DNA of 64,000 nt from Catonia carolina (GCA_035578175.1 JAQMRL010000006.1:34279893-34343892); one strand, 5' to 3'; positions 32,330-44,724 are shown, counted from the stretch's first letter. Translations and numbers: made by a program. The notes: generated by a model from the sequence alone, not told the origin.

Positions 32330-33270
32330 GTATGAAAATTATATTTGTAAAAAAAGTTGTAAGTTTTTAAATTCCTACAACGTCAAGTAAACAAAATTTT
32401 ACCCTGAAATACATATTAAATACACATTCTTAAAAAAAAGATTTTTTACCATGAGAGCACAGTTTCCAAGAATGTCACCAGACTTGGCGCTTACCCTATC
32501 CTGTAGATAATAGGGAATGCAGTAAATGAGGCGATTTTTAAAAAAATCGTAGCAGTCGTTTTTGAGAAAATTATAAAAAAGTGAGAGGGTCTTATATGTT
32601 TTTCCCGCGCCCCCAGCATAATTTTTTTACATTTTATGAATATTTCGTATGAAGTCTTACAGTATTTTTAAGGATAAAAAAAAATTAGGAACAAAATCCT
32701 ACACCAATATTCTTCAAGTTAAGGTTAAATATAGGTAGGGTAAATACATTGCTTTTTCTCAATATTGTTACTGTATGTAATAATTAAATATAAACTCATT
32801 GAGTACAGGACATCATTAAATTAATTTAACATAATTAAATTAAATATTATTAAATAATTTAATAATTGTCGAAAATAGTTTTAAGGTTAACTTGAACAAG
32901 GAGAAACACTTTAAGGTTAGGTAATTTGAAAAAAAAATTTGATATAAGATTTTTTAAAATATTTTCGCCGTTTTTATCGTTAAAAGTACTGTAAGAATAC
33001 CTACACTCGAAATATCCACAAAATGTGAAAAATAGAATAAACAGACTACTACCTCCGACTGACCGATTTTGATGAAAATGTTTGTGTTGGGTCATCTAAT
33101 GGTACCTAACTTAAGTATGAAGTTTCAATATTGTACGATGTTCCGTTTTTGAGATATTTTGTTCACACACACACACTCTAAACGTTAAAAACATGTTTTG
33201 TAGGTTCAATGGGACCTGAAACGTTTATATCCAGTGAAAACTCAATTTCAAAAAATCGAAATAAACAAAA
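32330..33270 (+). repeat. Rep-A copy 7
   Basis: Covers the right two-thirds: CTACAACG and the CAGACTTGGCGCTTACCC region, GATTTTGATGAAAATGTTTG, a short (CA)n at 33163-33175 and an end near CGAAATAAACAAAATATT. It contains an unrelated ~430-bp AT-rich insertion at about 32600-33030, which has CCCGCGCCCCC at its left edge. Confidence 0.65.
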
Positions 33271-34388
33271 TATTATTTGCAAAAAACTCATGTAACACCT
33301 GAATCAAGTTATGTTTAAGAAAAAAGACTTGAAATGTTTCAATAAAAACCATAAATAACTGACAAACTATTTGCAAAACACGCCATGAATATAAAACAAA
33401 AAAAATACTACTATATAACAAAAAAGTGTTACAATATAAATAATTTATTATATTAATATTTTAGAAATGCAAACATATAATGAGAAAAAAAATAACAACA
33501 TTTTCATTTTGTAGCGACTATGTTTCTTATGCGTGTTTAGAATAGAAAATTTGGCAGGTAGATATGATTATCATCTTTACCTTGGGATTATTAGCTTATC
33601 ATTAGCAATCTTGTATATTAAATTTTAAAAGTATACTTAATAAAAATAATAACGCAGAAGCACCTCAGTAAAATCATTAATATTAATGATAAAATGAATA
33701 GAACAAGTAAAAGTCGTAGAAGTAATAAAGACAATGCATAATAATAATTATAAAATGGTTATAGTAAGTTATACATTCATCCTCTATGTCCGTCTGGACG
33801 GAGGATAATTTGGACGAATCAACCCTGGAGGCTTGTAAGGAGAAGAAGAAAAAAAATGGGACCATAAAATGTGATATGTTTACAACATTTGGACGGGTAC
33901 CAGGTGCCAATAAAGTGAGCAGGATGGGAAATTTCATTTTCTCTGGCGTAGTTTCAAGTGTTATGGACTAATAAAAATGTACACGCACTGCTTCAAGCGT
34001 TATCTATACTACAGAGATAGTAGAAGATGCCTCTTACCACCGTCAAATATAAAATAAAATAAAAATAATGATGATACTTCTTTTTACCAACTATTACAAG
34101 GATCCTTTCTACCGACCGCATCGCATCTAAATGACTGACATCTTGAAAATGTCTCAACAGAAAACAAAGTATGCTATTAAACTTAATTAAAATATATTGG
34201 ATATCTACGCTAATTATATGATGTTAATGTAACGTTATTTAAATTTATCTTAAATTAACTCTTATAAAAATGAATAACGATAATACTAACATGAATATAT
34301 GTATCTGTTAAAATGATACTTTAACTTTAAAATCAACTAAAGAAAATTTGTTGTCTTGTTTCTTTAAATATTATACTAAAGAAAAACA
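33271..34388. other. No recognised gene
   Basis: AT-rich. The block 33775-33975, with ORFs on both strands, is less AT-rich and may be an insertion, but I recognise no motif in it. Confidence 0.4.
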
Positions 34389-34511
34389 CAGTCGATTACG
34401 GATAATTGGTCTACTAGTTAATTGGGGCAGCCGGTTTTTTGGGACAGTTCTTTAATGAACAAAAACAGAACGGAATTTTACATTGATAAGTACTCTGTTT
34501 ATTCGGTCCAT

Positions 34512-34909
34512 ACTGCCCATAACAGACAGGTGGAGTGTCAAATTTTTTACACTTAATCTGTTAGTTGCAGGGCTAAAATAAATAGTTCTGTTTCTTGTCA
34601 CATGGTCAGCCAATTAAATGACTGAATCATTTAAGAACAGAAGAGGTAGAGGTGTAAAAGACACTAATCAGAGTTATTTCCTCTGAAAGTAATGAATTTC
34701 ATTATACAGCCAGACCCTGTGGTGAATGAAGTGAAGGTGTTATTTGCAGAGTGGAAGATATGTGCTTTTCAGAGGGCCCGGCATGCTGATAAGCATATTT
34801 TTCCACTCAGTGAGGAAGACAATGGTAAACCACCTCACTCCCGTTTTACTTAGTAAAACCTCTACAGGTTCAAACCAGCTTTTTGGCTGATGACCTAAAC
34901 AACAACAAT
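34512..34909 (+). repeat. SINE-B copy 9, best-preserved
   Basis: Full-length and closest to the majority sequence at most positions: CTGCCCATAACAGACAGGTG ... GGCTGATGACCTAAACAACA. Inserted in the pogo-like element, so it is younger than that element. Confidence 0.85.
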
Positions 34910-35639
34910 GCCGCTTATTGAGGCCTATCTGACGTATATACATATATGTTTTATTAAAACCATTACAGGTCAGCGACGAACAACACATGGTTCTAAGCGT
35001 CAAGATAAGTTAATGGGCAGGATAGAGGTAGTAAACATTTTGACAGATAAATAACAGTAATTACACATCCGTCATTAACAGAGATGTTATTTACAGTGCA
35101 ATGTGTAGGCTACATAATCGTCAATGCACAAATTTCAGCGAGTCATATCCACTAGTTATGCCCAACCTTACAAGCCGTAAAGCCTCCTTGCTACTTATGG
35201 TTAATTGTCACTTGACATACGTACATAGAACGTTCGTAATTCCATCCTTCTCATCAGTTTTTGTGATTTCATGAGTGTACTCTAAAACACTATTTCTCGA
35301 GTTTGGTTGTTTTATTATCTGCAGGCATACTTTTTTACTTAGTTTTTTAATTCCCATTCGTTTCACACATTTTGTTGATATTTTTATGCGTAGGATTACA
35401 ATACAGTACCTACTATCAACGTCTTTGTGAGTTAAATGCCGTGTAACGATATGATTCTGTGAATGAATAAAATAAAAACTTCTTGACAAAATAAAAACGT
35501 ATCCACCTAACTTAGCTAACGTAAACTATCGGAACTAACCGGTGTACCGAAAATTACGATAGCTTGTATCGTGCTCCGAGAAAATAAAATACTCCAAGAG
35601 TAGGCATTAAAAGATCATGGAACATCTCAGAAAAGAAAA

Positions 35640-35790
35640 CGTGAAGGAAGGATCCACTTGTTAAGAAGCGTTGAATGAATGTTTCGCCATTGTAACTTCG
35701 CAAGGTGTTAGTGTCAATGGTCCAATGCTTAAAACTAAGGCAAAAGGTTTTGCTAAAGAGTTAATCATTGCTCTGATACCTTTTATTTGT
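35640..35790 (+). pseudogene. CENP-B-type domain remnant of a pogo transposase
   Basis: Reads VNECFAI and then GVSVNGPMLKTKAKGFAKEL, the ALxxWFxxxRxxGIPVSGPMLxxKAxxFAxxL pattern of pogo/Tigger N-terminal domains. It is in-frame with ORF 35671-35907 but loses similarity after about 35770. It sits inside the inverted ends described above. Confidence 0.6.
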
Positions 35791-35959
35791 TTCGTGCGTA
35801 TATGGGTAGAACTTGCATGTAAAATTTATGTATGTGATAATTTTAATAAAATAAAGTATCGTATATGTCACATTTTACGAATTTGTTTATTAAGGCTAAC
35901 CGTTTAATTGGGCCAAAATGCTCCGGTCCCTATGTGCCCCAATTATCCGGAATTGACTG

Positions 35960-36892
35960 TACTCTGTAAATACTAAACAAATTTGTATATCTGTTAAGTT
36001 TTTCACAACTAATAAATTTGTCATTTAAACTGATTGACTGGGATGTATTTAAGTTTTTTTTTTCTTAACGTTCATTAAATTTCAATTTTCATTTTACAAT
36101 TTAAAATTTGCGTTTCTTTATTTTCTTACTTACCACATTTTAAACGTTTTAGTTCAGTTTGCCTTGAGTTTTGGTGAGCGTGCTAGTTAATAATATTAGC
36201 TATGATATAATTTTTTACATTATTTACAAAATTATATATGTATTTTATGTACTTTAAATGTTTAGTATTGTATTGCTATGTATTTAGTTTCTGTACTGGT
36301 AACAAATTTACATACAGGTTGCAATAATAAATATTTACAATATGTTTTACATGTTGTAAATATTTACATTTGTTTTTGTTTAAAGTTATGTTTGAAATGC
36401 TTTGCTAGCGGTTTATTGTGAACACACCATATTATATTGTACTTGTGCATCTGTACATTGAAAATAGTAGTGCTGCAGTTGAATTTACCGCTAACCACAA
36501 TGTATCCACGTGTCGATTCGATTTTAATTTAAATAGAATCCGTTTTCTCGCGTCCATTGCCAATACAAATACATGCATAGTCTATTCATTTTTGTGTTAG
36601 TGTATTTCACAATGTATTCAAAGATCGTGTGGTCGGTAGTAAATAGTAATTTTTTTTTTACCTTTTGGTTTACTTGCATTATGTTAGTTTTGTAATCTAT
36701 TAGAAATTCAAATTACCTACCATTGACCATAAAAACACACCATTCGACACCGTTCTACTGTTATAACTCGTGGAAACTTCTTTTGATCCATTTATAGTAA
36801 CACGTTATTTTTATGAAGTCACACTTTAACAATTTCGTTTAAGTTATACAAGTTTATGTATTTACTTTTATTTTCTTTTGTTTTTGTTGCAG
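35960..36892. other. No recognised feature upstream of the first visible exon
   Basis: AT-rich, presumably intron of the gene whose exon starts at 36893. It ends in a good polypyrimidine tract (TTTTCTTTTGTTTTTGTTGCAG). Confidence 0.45.
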
Positions 36893-36952
36893 TTTTCACC
36901 TCCTGTATATGGTCATAAAGTTCGCTGTCCAAAAGGATCTCAATGTGGCATA
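36893..36952 (+). CDS. Anosmin-like protein, internal exon a (cysteine-rich)
   Basis: A 60-bp exon, phase 0 at both ends, between a strong acceptor (pyrimidine tract then TTGTTGCAG) and donor GTAAGTAT. It encodes FSPPVYGHKVRCPKGSQCGI. Joined conceptually to the next two exons the frame stays open, and the cysteines follow C-x5-C-x2-C-x3-C across the junction. That is the spacing I recall for the N-terminal cysteine-rich region of anosmin-1, an extracellular heparan-sulfate-binding adhesion protein. A second frame is open for these 60 bases but breaks the downstream phase. The upstream exon with the signal peptide was not found in the preceding 36.9 kb. Family assignment is inference; exon status is well supported by the splice sites and fit with its neighbours. 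Confidence 0.65.
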
Positions 36953-37599
36953 GTAAGTATAGTACAATTTTATCTATTTTGTGGATTCATCTCAAATGCC
37001 TATTAGTTTTTTTTTAAGTTTGTTATACTCCAGAAAAAATATTCTGAAATAGTATGCAGTCTCTCTTAACGAAAACCATTATCGTTTACTTTGAGGTCAA
37101 TTTAACGAAAATGGTTTATTTTCAGATGCAACGTTTATTTTTGAGGCGTTGGTGAGAGAAAGAAAGATAAAACTTTGCAGACATGTTCTTCTTGTATAAG
37201 TCTACAAAGTAATTGAACAGTACTTTTAGAATTATTTTTAAAACTTTCCATCAAATGAATTGTAAAAATTAAAAAAAAATTGAAAATATCTAACAAAAAC
37301 CGTAATGAAAGTAATAAGGAATCCTTCCATCAAATTGTAAAGAAAAGTGTACTCTTGAAAATTAAAAAATTGTTAAGTCTAATCTGCAAACAGAACTTTA
37401 AAAAGGAATATCAAATATACCAAATTTAACATTTCAGATGTACGCTCTTTCGAATTCCCTTAAACAGTACTGTAAGTTGCAGGCCGCATAACCTATAAGT
37501 GTCAAGAAATGTTATACGGTCTACTGCCAACTTATCGAAAAAATTATCCCATTTCTTGGGGAGAGAGAGAGTAATATTTATAATGCGCAACTCGGTACA

Positions 37600-38612
37600 T
37601 GGGAAACGAATATTATTGTGTGGAAAAGATTTGATTGCTCCTTGCGGAGAGGAGCAGACTCGGCCCACTACTGTCCTTTTCAATAACATTTCATTTTAAA
37701 AAATATATATTTTTATTACATTGCAAAATGCTCTAGTCTTATGTAAAATCATGATACGCATATTTTTTCACCTATAACTTGTATAATACAATATACAGAC
37801 TTTGAACATACTAATCTACAATCAATAACATTTTCAAACGCCAAAATTTAGAAGTTCCTAACTTTTGAATGAGTCATTAAAATTGCGTGGTTCTTTCACT
37901 AAAAATAAGTTCACTCTTTAAACTACATTTCGTACACTGCATGTACAGAGAAATGATTATAAGCCGAAACGTTCTCGCGACAAGACTTTTCAAGTCCGAG
38001 AGTACTTCAATCAATTTTTTTACAAAATGAGTGGCTACAAAATATTAAAATCACTAACAGATATACATTTTCACTTTATCTGTAAGTGTTCTCGGTATAT
38101 CACGATCCCATATATGAAATCTTACCAATGTCAGACTTCCAGTTAATAAGTAATCATCGTGGAAACGAAAATCGTAGTACTATTTCAGGGCTGTTATTTT
38201 ATTTTTAGTTAAAATCACTAGTAACTTTTAAACCGTCTCATTTATCGTAAAAGTTAATAGGAAAAAAAGATGCGTATCATGATTTTACATAAGACTAGAA
38301 ATTTTTTCAGTGTTATAATTTTGTTTTTTAATGAAATGTTATTGAGAAGGCTAGTATTGGGCCGATTCTGCTCCTCTTCCTAAGGGGCAATCAAATCTTT
38401 GCCTCGCCGGCCGCATTGGCGTAGTTGGTAACGTACTCGCCTCTCATCATGCGGTCTTGGGTTTGAATCCCATTCAGGTACGGCATATTTTCATACCTTA
38501 CAAAAATCATTTCATCCTTCACCGTCTGCATTAGCAGTAATTGCAGAACAGTCAGACGTTAAACCAAAAACAAAACAATCTTTGCCACACAGTACACAGA
38601 TTCGTTTTATAT
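37600..38612. mobile_element. Fold-back element with ~160-bp arms
   Basis: The left arm 37600-37775 and right arm 38257-38403 plus 38587-38612 are inverted copies. Examples: TCTAGTCTTATGTAAAATCA at the left versus TGATTTTACATAAGACTAGA at the right, and GATTTGATTGCTCC versus GGGGCAATCAAATC. The right arm is split by a SINE-H. The centre (~480 bp) has no ORF of note. Confidence 0.7.
38404..38576 (+). repeat. SINE-H copy 1, full length with TSD
   Basis: A 173-bp tRNA-headed SINE: A-box region GCGTAGTTGGTAACG, B box GGGTTTGAATCCC (about 38460-38472) and tail AGTCAGACGTTAAACCAAAA. Flanked by the 10-bp duplication AATCTTTGCC (38394-38403, 38577-38586). The uninterrupted target is visible in the opposite arm of the fold-back element. 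Confidence 0.85.
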
Positions 38613-38619
38613 TGACAAA

Positions 38620-39526
38620 AGTTACCAGATCTTTGTCTTAATCGAGTACTGAATGAACTTAGGTGTTCTAAGTAGTTTCCAATTATCTTTTTATTGTCGG
38701 TGATAAATATATTGCATTCCAAAAAAAGTAAAATTTAATAATACTTTTTTTGAACAGTTGGACAGTTTAGGAGTGTTCCACAAGGTACTGTTATAGGATC
38801 CTTGTAGTTTATATACCTACGTCGATTAGTTGTTATTTACGCCTTAATGAAACTCAGTTAAATAAAAAGAAATACAATATAGTTAATCTAATAAAAATCA
38901 CTTTTATGGACACACAGAATATAAAACTGGCGTAATATGTGCCTAATAAGACGTCTGGTTAGGTTCTCGCAAAATGAACGAAATAAAATAATAGTATAAA
39001 TAAAAATATAGTATTATGTTTAAAGGTTATAAAATATGAATAAAAAATAAAATAATGACAATCATTTTGTCTAGACAGAAAAAAATAATACGTATTGCAG
39101 CAAAAATAAAAATAAAAATAATTCTTTAAAACAAAAATAAAACCAAAAGAATGAAACGAAAGAAACATGTATCAAAAGAAATTTAATAACAACCTGTCAA
39201 TATGCGTACCTATTTATAAAGTGAACTGAAGAAACAAATCAAAGTAAACCTCAATGCGAACCAAACCTAAGATCGGCAATTAGTTATAACAGTTTGAATT
39301 TAATTGTAACATGTCAAACATTGCAGAGATAAACAGTAAAAAATGTCAGCCTTTATACTAACTTACAACCGTCTTTCTAAAATGCTAGATTTAATAATAA
39401 CAATATAATAGTAAGAACCCTGATGTTAACTTAAATTGACCCAACATCAAATGAAGTTGGATTATTAAATTACCGATTTCAAATGGGATTAATTTCTGTT
39501 CTGAAAACGAACCAGCCATTAACAAT
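38620..39526. other. No recognised feature
   Basis: AT-rich intronic sequence with A-rich stretches; no exon or repeat supported. Confidence 0.4.
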
Positions 39527-40683
39527 ACAAAAACATCTTGTGTGAAACTCTCCTACGACTTTCTTGTGCCAATGTAAATACTTAATGACCATTAATACAA
39601 CCTGACCATTAGTAAACAACATAAAATATAAAATACCGCCTCCGTGACGTAGAGGATAACGCGCTAGCATACTTAGCGGAGGTCCCGGATTCGATTCACG
39701 GCTAGGGTCTGGAAATTATTACTTGCCAAAACTCATCATTACAGTTTCTTATCCCACCTGATGTACATGCTGCAGTTGATACGACTGTAAATAAACAAAA
39801 AAATAACCTAAATATAACCTAATTTTAATCATGAGTGAATGATGTAAAATAAAAACCAACCTCATTTGGCTCAATCATCCGGAAAATCACTCTTTGACGC
39901 TGAACTAGGGTCTGTAGAGAAAAATTCTGAAATAAAAGTCGTAGGTTTTTAATTTCCTATAAATTTTATTGTAAGCACTTCTGTCGGAAAATGCATAGTA
40001 CTTAAAAGGCCGAAATCTTAAAAATCCGATTATTGTTTACAAATTTTGATGGGAAACAACAGAAAATCACTAATTACCGCTAAACTAAGTGTTAGTCTAT
40101 ACAAAAAAAAAACTATACAAATAAAAGTTTTGACTTTTTTAATGTTCTACAACTTTGATTATATAGCTAGCTACACTTTTGCCCTAATATGAATACTAAG
40201 GCAGAGATCTTAAAAATAAACCTTTTTTCTACGAAAGCACATCCTCCCCAGAAATTTCTCCAGACATGGCGCTTACCCTATCTTGTAGACCATAAACAAT
40301 GTAGTAGTACGAGGTGAATGAATCACCTCGTAAATGAGGTGATTAAAAAAAATAATGTAGAAGCAGTTTTTGAGAAAAGCGCAAAAATGTGAAAAATTAC
40401 ACGAATAAAGTACTACTTCCGGTTGACCGATTTTGATGAAAATGTTCGTGTCGGGTCCGGTAGTGTAGTATCTATTTTAAGTTTAAAGTTATAAGTTCGT
40501 ACAATGTTCCGTTCTCAAGATATTCTGTTCACACACATACGCGCACGCGCGCACACACACACACACACACACGCCAATCGCTAAAAACATGTTTTTTGGG
40601 TTCAGGGGTTCTGAAAACGAGTATATTTTCTGAAAACTGGATTTCGAAAAATTGACATGAAAACAATACTTCCCTTTCCTATT
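39527..40683 (+). repeat. Rep-A copy 8, interrupted by SINE-G
   Basis: Starts CTTGTGTGAAACTCTCC, is interrupted at about 39634-39800 by a tRNA-headed SINE, then resumes through TTTTAATCATGAGTGAATG, the CAGACATGGCGCTTACCC block and a (CG/CA)n tract (40531-40571) to about 40683. The last terminal motif (GGCAAGAGAAAGT) is missing. Confidence 0.8.
39634..39800 (+). repeat. SINE-G copy, tRNA-headed
   Basis: A-box-like GACGTAGAGGATAACGCG and B box GGATTCGATTCAC (39688-39700), then GGGTCTGGAAATTATTAC and a tail GATACGACTGTAAATAAAC. The same head and tail occur in reverse at 54091-54240. Inserted in Rep-A copy 8. Confidence 0.75.
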
Positions 40684-40687
40684 TACA

Positions 40688-40870
40688 GAGTGTTTCATGA
40701 AGACCTGATCATACTTCAGAAACTGATTATACAGCTAAAAATAAGAAAAATGTTTCCAATAAACATGGGTCAGAAAACCATTCTTTAGCGAGTTACGGCT
40801 TGTGAAAGACTTCGCCTGGAATTCAATTCCCCCTGTGAAATTAATTCTTACCTAAATTTTTAGGGCATTC
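40688..40870. repeat. Probable dispersed repeat, single copy here
   Basis: GTGTTTCATGAAGACCTGAT...AAATGTTTCCAATAAACATG...TTTAGCGAGTTACGGC is less AT-rich than its flanks and resembles a repeat phrase I associate with insect genomes. I cannot name it, and no second copy is in the window. Confidence 0.35.
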
Positions 40871-41699
40871 ATACAAATTTGTATCCATTTCGGGCTACAG
40901 AAAGTAAAAAAGAAAACATTGAATAAGCCTATAGAAATTTTAAAAGTGGTATATTTGATACCATTTTTAACTAAACTTATATTTTTAAAAGTTTGCCGAC
41001 CCTGCTATCTTAAACATTCAGTAATATTGGTAGGCTAACCTAACCAACTAACTAACCTGCATGTTTTTATTATGCAGTAAAGTAATTTAAGATTTTATTA
41101 CAAATTTTTTAATGAATATTTATAAGATATATATACACGTAACAAATGGATAAATTAAGTGAAATTATAAAGATTTATTACTTAAATTTTTTTATTTTCT
41201 TTGAAGGCTCAATCAATTATTTTGCGTCCCGGTGAAGTTATTTAAAATTCGCTGGGGTATATTAATCAAGTTAATAACTACAAAATATTCCATGTAGTTT
41301 TAATAAAGGGAAAATAAATCCAATTAATTTTTTTTTGCTTTTTTTAAATGACTAATTTTATTACTTAATGTATTAATAACCATTTTTATTACCATATTTA
41401 TTGAGCTAAATGGTTCTTTAGTGTAACCATCGGAACCGAATTTATTAACCGCTGTAAGATATTATCGTACAATTGGTTTTTAAAAAATACATTTTACTCT
41501 TAAAAATACATACCTACCATTTAAAAAACCATACATATACATCCTACGTAATACATCCATAACAATACATCCTACCATTTAAAAAACCTAAATAACGATT
41601 CGTGTCCAGATAGATTAAAACAAAAAATTTGATCTGTAATTTTTAGAAATGTGTTTATTAGTCCTCCAAATTTTTATTTTTAGTCTTGACCAAGTAACA
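40871..41699. other. No recognised feature
   Basis: AT-rich. A short imperfect tandem of ACATCCTACCATTTAAAAAACC-type units lies near 41510-41590. Confidence 0.4.
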
Positions 41700-41708
41700 T
41701 ACTGTGAC

Positions 41709-42999
41709 ATAATAGTGACATTCTAGAAATAGTTAAGATGTGAAAGTGTTATTGTATAAAATTGTTTAAAGTATATAATTGTAACGAAGACAACGGATTG
41801 TCAACGAATGAGTATTTTGAATGAATTAGGATTCTCGGAAGTGAGGTGGAAGGTCTTTGTTATGCCTATCAATGATTCTTTCTATTATGTTGTGGATTGT
41901 TTACTAGCTGTGTAAGTTTTAAGAAAAGCCTGTAATGTGCCTTTTTATGTAGAAAACTCTTTGCCGTTCTGGAAACAACCACTGTCTCAGGTATTTAAAG
42001 GCGCAAGCCGCTTTATTGGGAAGTACAGCAAGTTTAATTCAGTTCAGGTTGTCACATTTTAATGAATGAGTGCCGGTAGTAGGTGTTTGAGGAGTCCATT
42101 GCGCATATTTTTGAAAGATGTCCCTATTTTAGCCTCGACAGAATTGGGACATCTGAGAAGTTAGGCTTTGCACAGTGGATCCCAAAGAGAGTAGGGTCAG
42201 CGATGCTGCGGTATGAGCAGAGCTGGAAGTGGGTCGCTCAGTTTGCGGAGAGGTTGGTCGGGAGACTGAGGGGGAAAGAGACATCTGAAGATCAGCAAAA
42301 TCGCCCTCTTCCACAGAAAATCAATCCTGTCCCGATCTCAGAAAGTAGGCACACTAATTTCCTGAGCTAGTGATAACAGAGATGAATGAAAGTGAGAGAG
42401 TGAGTGTTGGTCGGTGACAGCGAGAGGGGAATTAGGCTACGGTTCCCTTCCACGCTCCGCTGACAGTAAATTTTTTAACCCGACATTTTCCCTTATAGTA
42501 TTATATAAAAAGTTCCTAGGGAGATGGAGGGTTCTTTGCTGATGCGAGATCAAGTGGCCAGGCGGCGGGGTTTTGGTTGGTAGGCGGTTGCGGCCTCCAT
42601 AGGGCTGGACGAGGACGCTTTAATTGAGTCTAACACTACTTCCCCCATCGTGAGGGAGTGAACATGAGTTTCTCTCGCCGCCTCGGATAAAAAAGTTGGT
42701 GTTTGTTTTTGTTGTAACCAGTACGTTAAGGAAAGGCTCTCCGTACTTTAAACCGAGTAAAACTGGTAGTAGGTAAGAGTCAATTGTGTAATGTAAAATA
42801 ATCTTTATTATTAATTAAGTAAGTTTAAGCTTTACATTTTATCAGTAATTTAATTGTAATTTGTTTGTTGGTTGAATTTAAAAATTAATTGTAATTTATT
42901 ATGATGTTGTAAATAGGTAATTATTATAAGTCGTAATTCCATTTGTTATTTATTATAACCAAATCCCAAACTAACTTATCTTTAGTGTTACATTATGTT
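41709..42999 (+). mobile_element. Possible LTR-type element X
   Basis: Starts near TGTGACATAATAG and ends CTTTAGTGTTACA. A TATA-like GTATTTAAAGG with a downstream TTCAGTTCA (41991-42050) suggests a pol II promoter. The 3' part (CCAAATCCCAAAC...GTGTTACATTA) resembles the end of the block at 46580-46655. The middle (42060-42710) has higher GC content and carries the ORF 42083-42370, with no recognised domain. No target duplication was found, so this is tentative. Confidence 0.35.
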
Positions 43000-43209
43000 T
43001 GAAAAGCTTGTTACCAGAAAATCGGCTAGAAACTGGATGTTTTGTTTTTGTAAATTTCCATTTATCGTAGCTAAATTAGTTTAAATTGAAAATTCAATCG
43101 AACGAATCAACACTGGAAAGGACAAGCTTTTAGTAGGTGTAACATTCAAATATTTTCGTTCGGTGTAGTTTTTGAAATTAAAATCTTCAAACTCAAGGTT
43201 TTCTTTGGT

Positions 43210-43387
43210 TTTTTTTTTATTTTTATTTTACGTCTGAGTGTTTTGCAGTTTCTGCTAATGTAGACGGTAGAGAATGATGATATATGAAAATGAGTGATTG
43301 AAAAATGCTAGACCTGACCGGGAGTCGAACCCGGGACTACTGCGTAGAAGCCATTTGCGCTAAGCACTTCGCCAACGGGCTGGCTGA
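43210..43387 (-). repeat. SINE-H copy 2, with TSD
   Basis: Reverse SINE-H: tail CAAAACACTCAGACGTAAAAT and B box GGGTTCGACTCCC in reverse complement. Flanked by the 10-bp duplication TTTCTTTGGT (43200-43209, 43388-43397). The head is the most tRNA-like of the three copies. Confidence 0.8.
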
Positions 43388-43397
43388 TTTCTTTGGT

Positions 43398-44724
43398 AGC
43401 GATGACTTTTTTTATAGAGTATGTTTCTAATTGTTTGAATAATCCTTCGTGTTAGGGCCCTCAGCCTGGAACATCTAATGCGTTTTATATTTTATTTCCG
43501 TTACTGTATGATGTTGTAGCTTGATTTTTCACAGATGGCATTTAACAAAACTTAGATTCCTGAAGAGGTGATCCTCCAAAGGATTCAGGGTTGTCAGCCT
43601 GAACTAATGTTTATAAACAACGTAAACTGAAATTTATCAGAAGTATAATGAGATAAAGACATGTCTGAAATCCTTTAGATCGCTATGCAGGAAAATATTT
43701 AGGCTTGCAAGTGAGAAAAAAGTTATGTTTTTTAGACTGAACTCCTCTGGACAATAGCGTACAATTTGTGTGTTCCTTTATTGATTGTCGATGTCCGTTT
43801 CGGATAAGGTAATTGAAGAAGAAAACGATCTAACAAGTTTATTAATAGTTTTCTTTTTATATTTTGCACATTAAGAATAGGGTTGTACCTAGAGATACTT
43901 TCTTTATGTAAAACATGTTGCTGAGTAATCTTATACAATTTTTTTAAATATAATGGCTGGATGGTTTGTGTTTTTCTGAAACATTGAATTGTTACAGTCT
44001 GTAGTTTATATCAAAAATGTATAATTTTTTTGTGAAGTCACATAAGTACCTTACAGTTTTTGCCACCAACGTTAGAATTATCATCCTAGTGTATTAAAAA
44101 TTCTTTTATTTCGTTGATTTTCTTCTATTTGCTTTTTGAGGAGTAACAAAGAATACTACGGTTTCAAAAGATGGAAACTAGAAAATAAAGGCTTGTTGGC
44201 CATCCTTAAGCTAAAGGATTTGTATAAAGCTCAGTTTTCATTCTTTTCCACGAATTGTTCGACAAATATTGGACCCTGGCTAACATAAAAGCTTACAGTG
44301 TCACTAACAGAGACGATATTTTCTCTTTCAGTTTCAACTTACCCTCCTGCCATTTTCTAAATCCTAATTTTCTTCTCTTATTCGTGAATTTTCACTGTGT
44401 TCTATTCGTCTCTCTTTATCCTTTATCTGTCTTTCTTTTATCCCTGTAATCTTGTTTTTGTTACTGTTGTCTGAGGAACTGTTTTAATCCACTTGTGTAT
44501 GTCAATCACAGTAACTCTGTTGTTACGATAAAAATTTATCTTTCAGATATCCGACCATTTTCTTATTTACTTGTTTATTGTATTATCAGTCTGATTAAGT
44601 TGTTATATACAGTATTTACATCTGTTTCTGATAGTTGCTTACCAATAGAAATGATTTCAGTTATTATTATTTTCATAGAAAGGAATTATAGTACGAAATT
44701 TCAAACTTCGTACTATAATATATT
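43398..44724. other. No recognised feature
   Basis: AT-rich intronic sequence; ORFs 43732-43938, 44255-44449 and 44495-44728 look random. Confidence 0.4.

Larger units (their letters stand above)
34389..35959 (+). mobile_element. pogo/Tigger-like deletion derivative
   Basis: Inverted ends: left CAGTCGATTACGGATAATTG and, in reverse complement, right CAGTCAATTCCGGATAATTG. CAGT termini beside TA on the right (CA on the left, one change) fit pogo-type insertion. A transposase remnant lies near the right end and a SINE-B sits inside. The catalytic domain is gone. Confidence 0.65.

Noticed and set aside
33786..33971. 61-aa ORF with a minus counterpart as a possible gene
   Set aside because: No recognisable domain and no supporting splice sites. 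Probably part of an unrecognised insertion.
37426..37699. Overlapping ORFs of 87 and 66 aa
   Set aside because: They fall in the left arm of the fold-back element, whose right arm has no equivalent open frame.
38404..38500. tRNA gene, because A and B boxes are present
   Set aside because: Anticodon and acceptor stems do not fold into a full cloverleaf by eye, a SINE tail follows, and target duplications flank it. The same applies at 696, 39634, 43210, 45004 and 54091.
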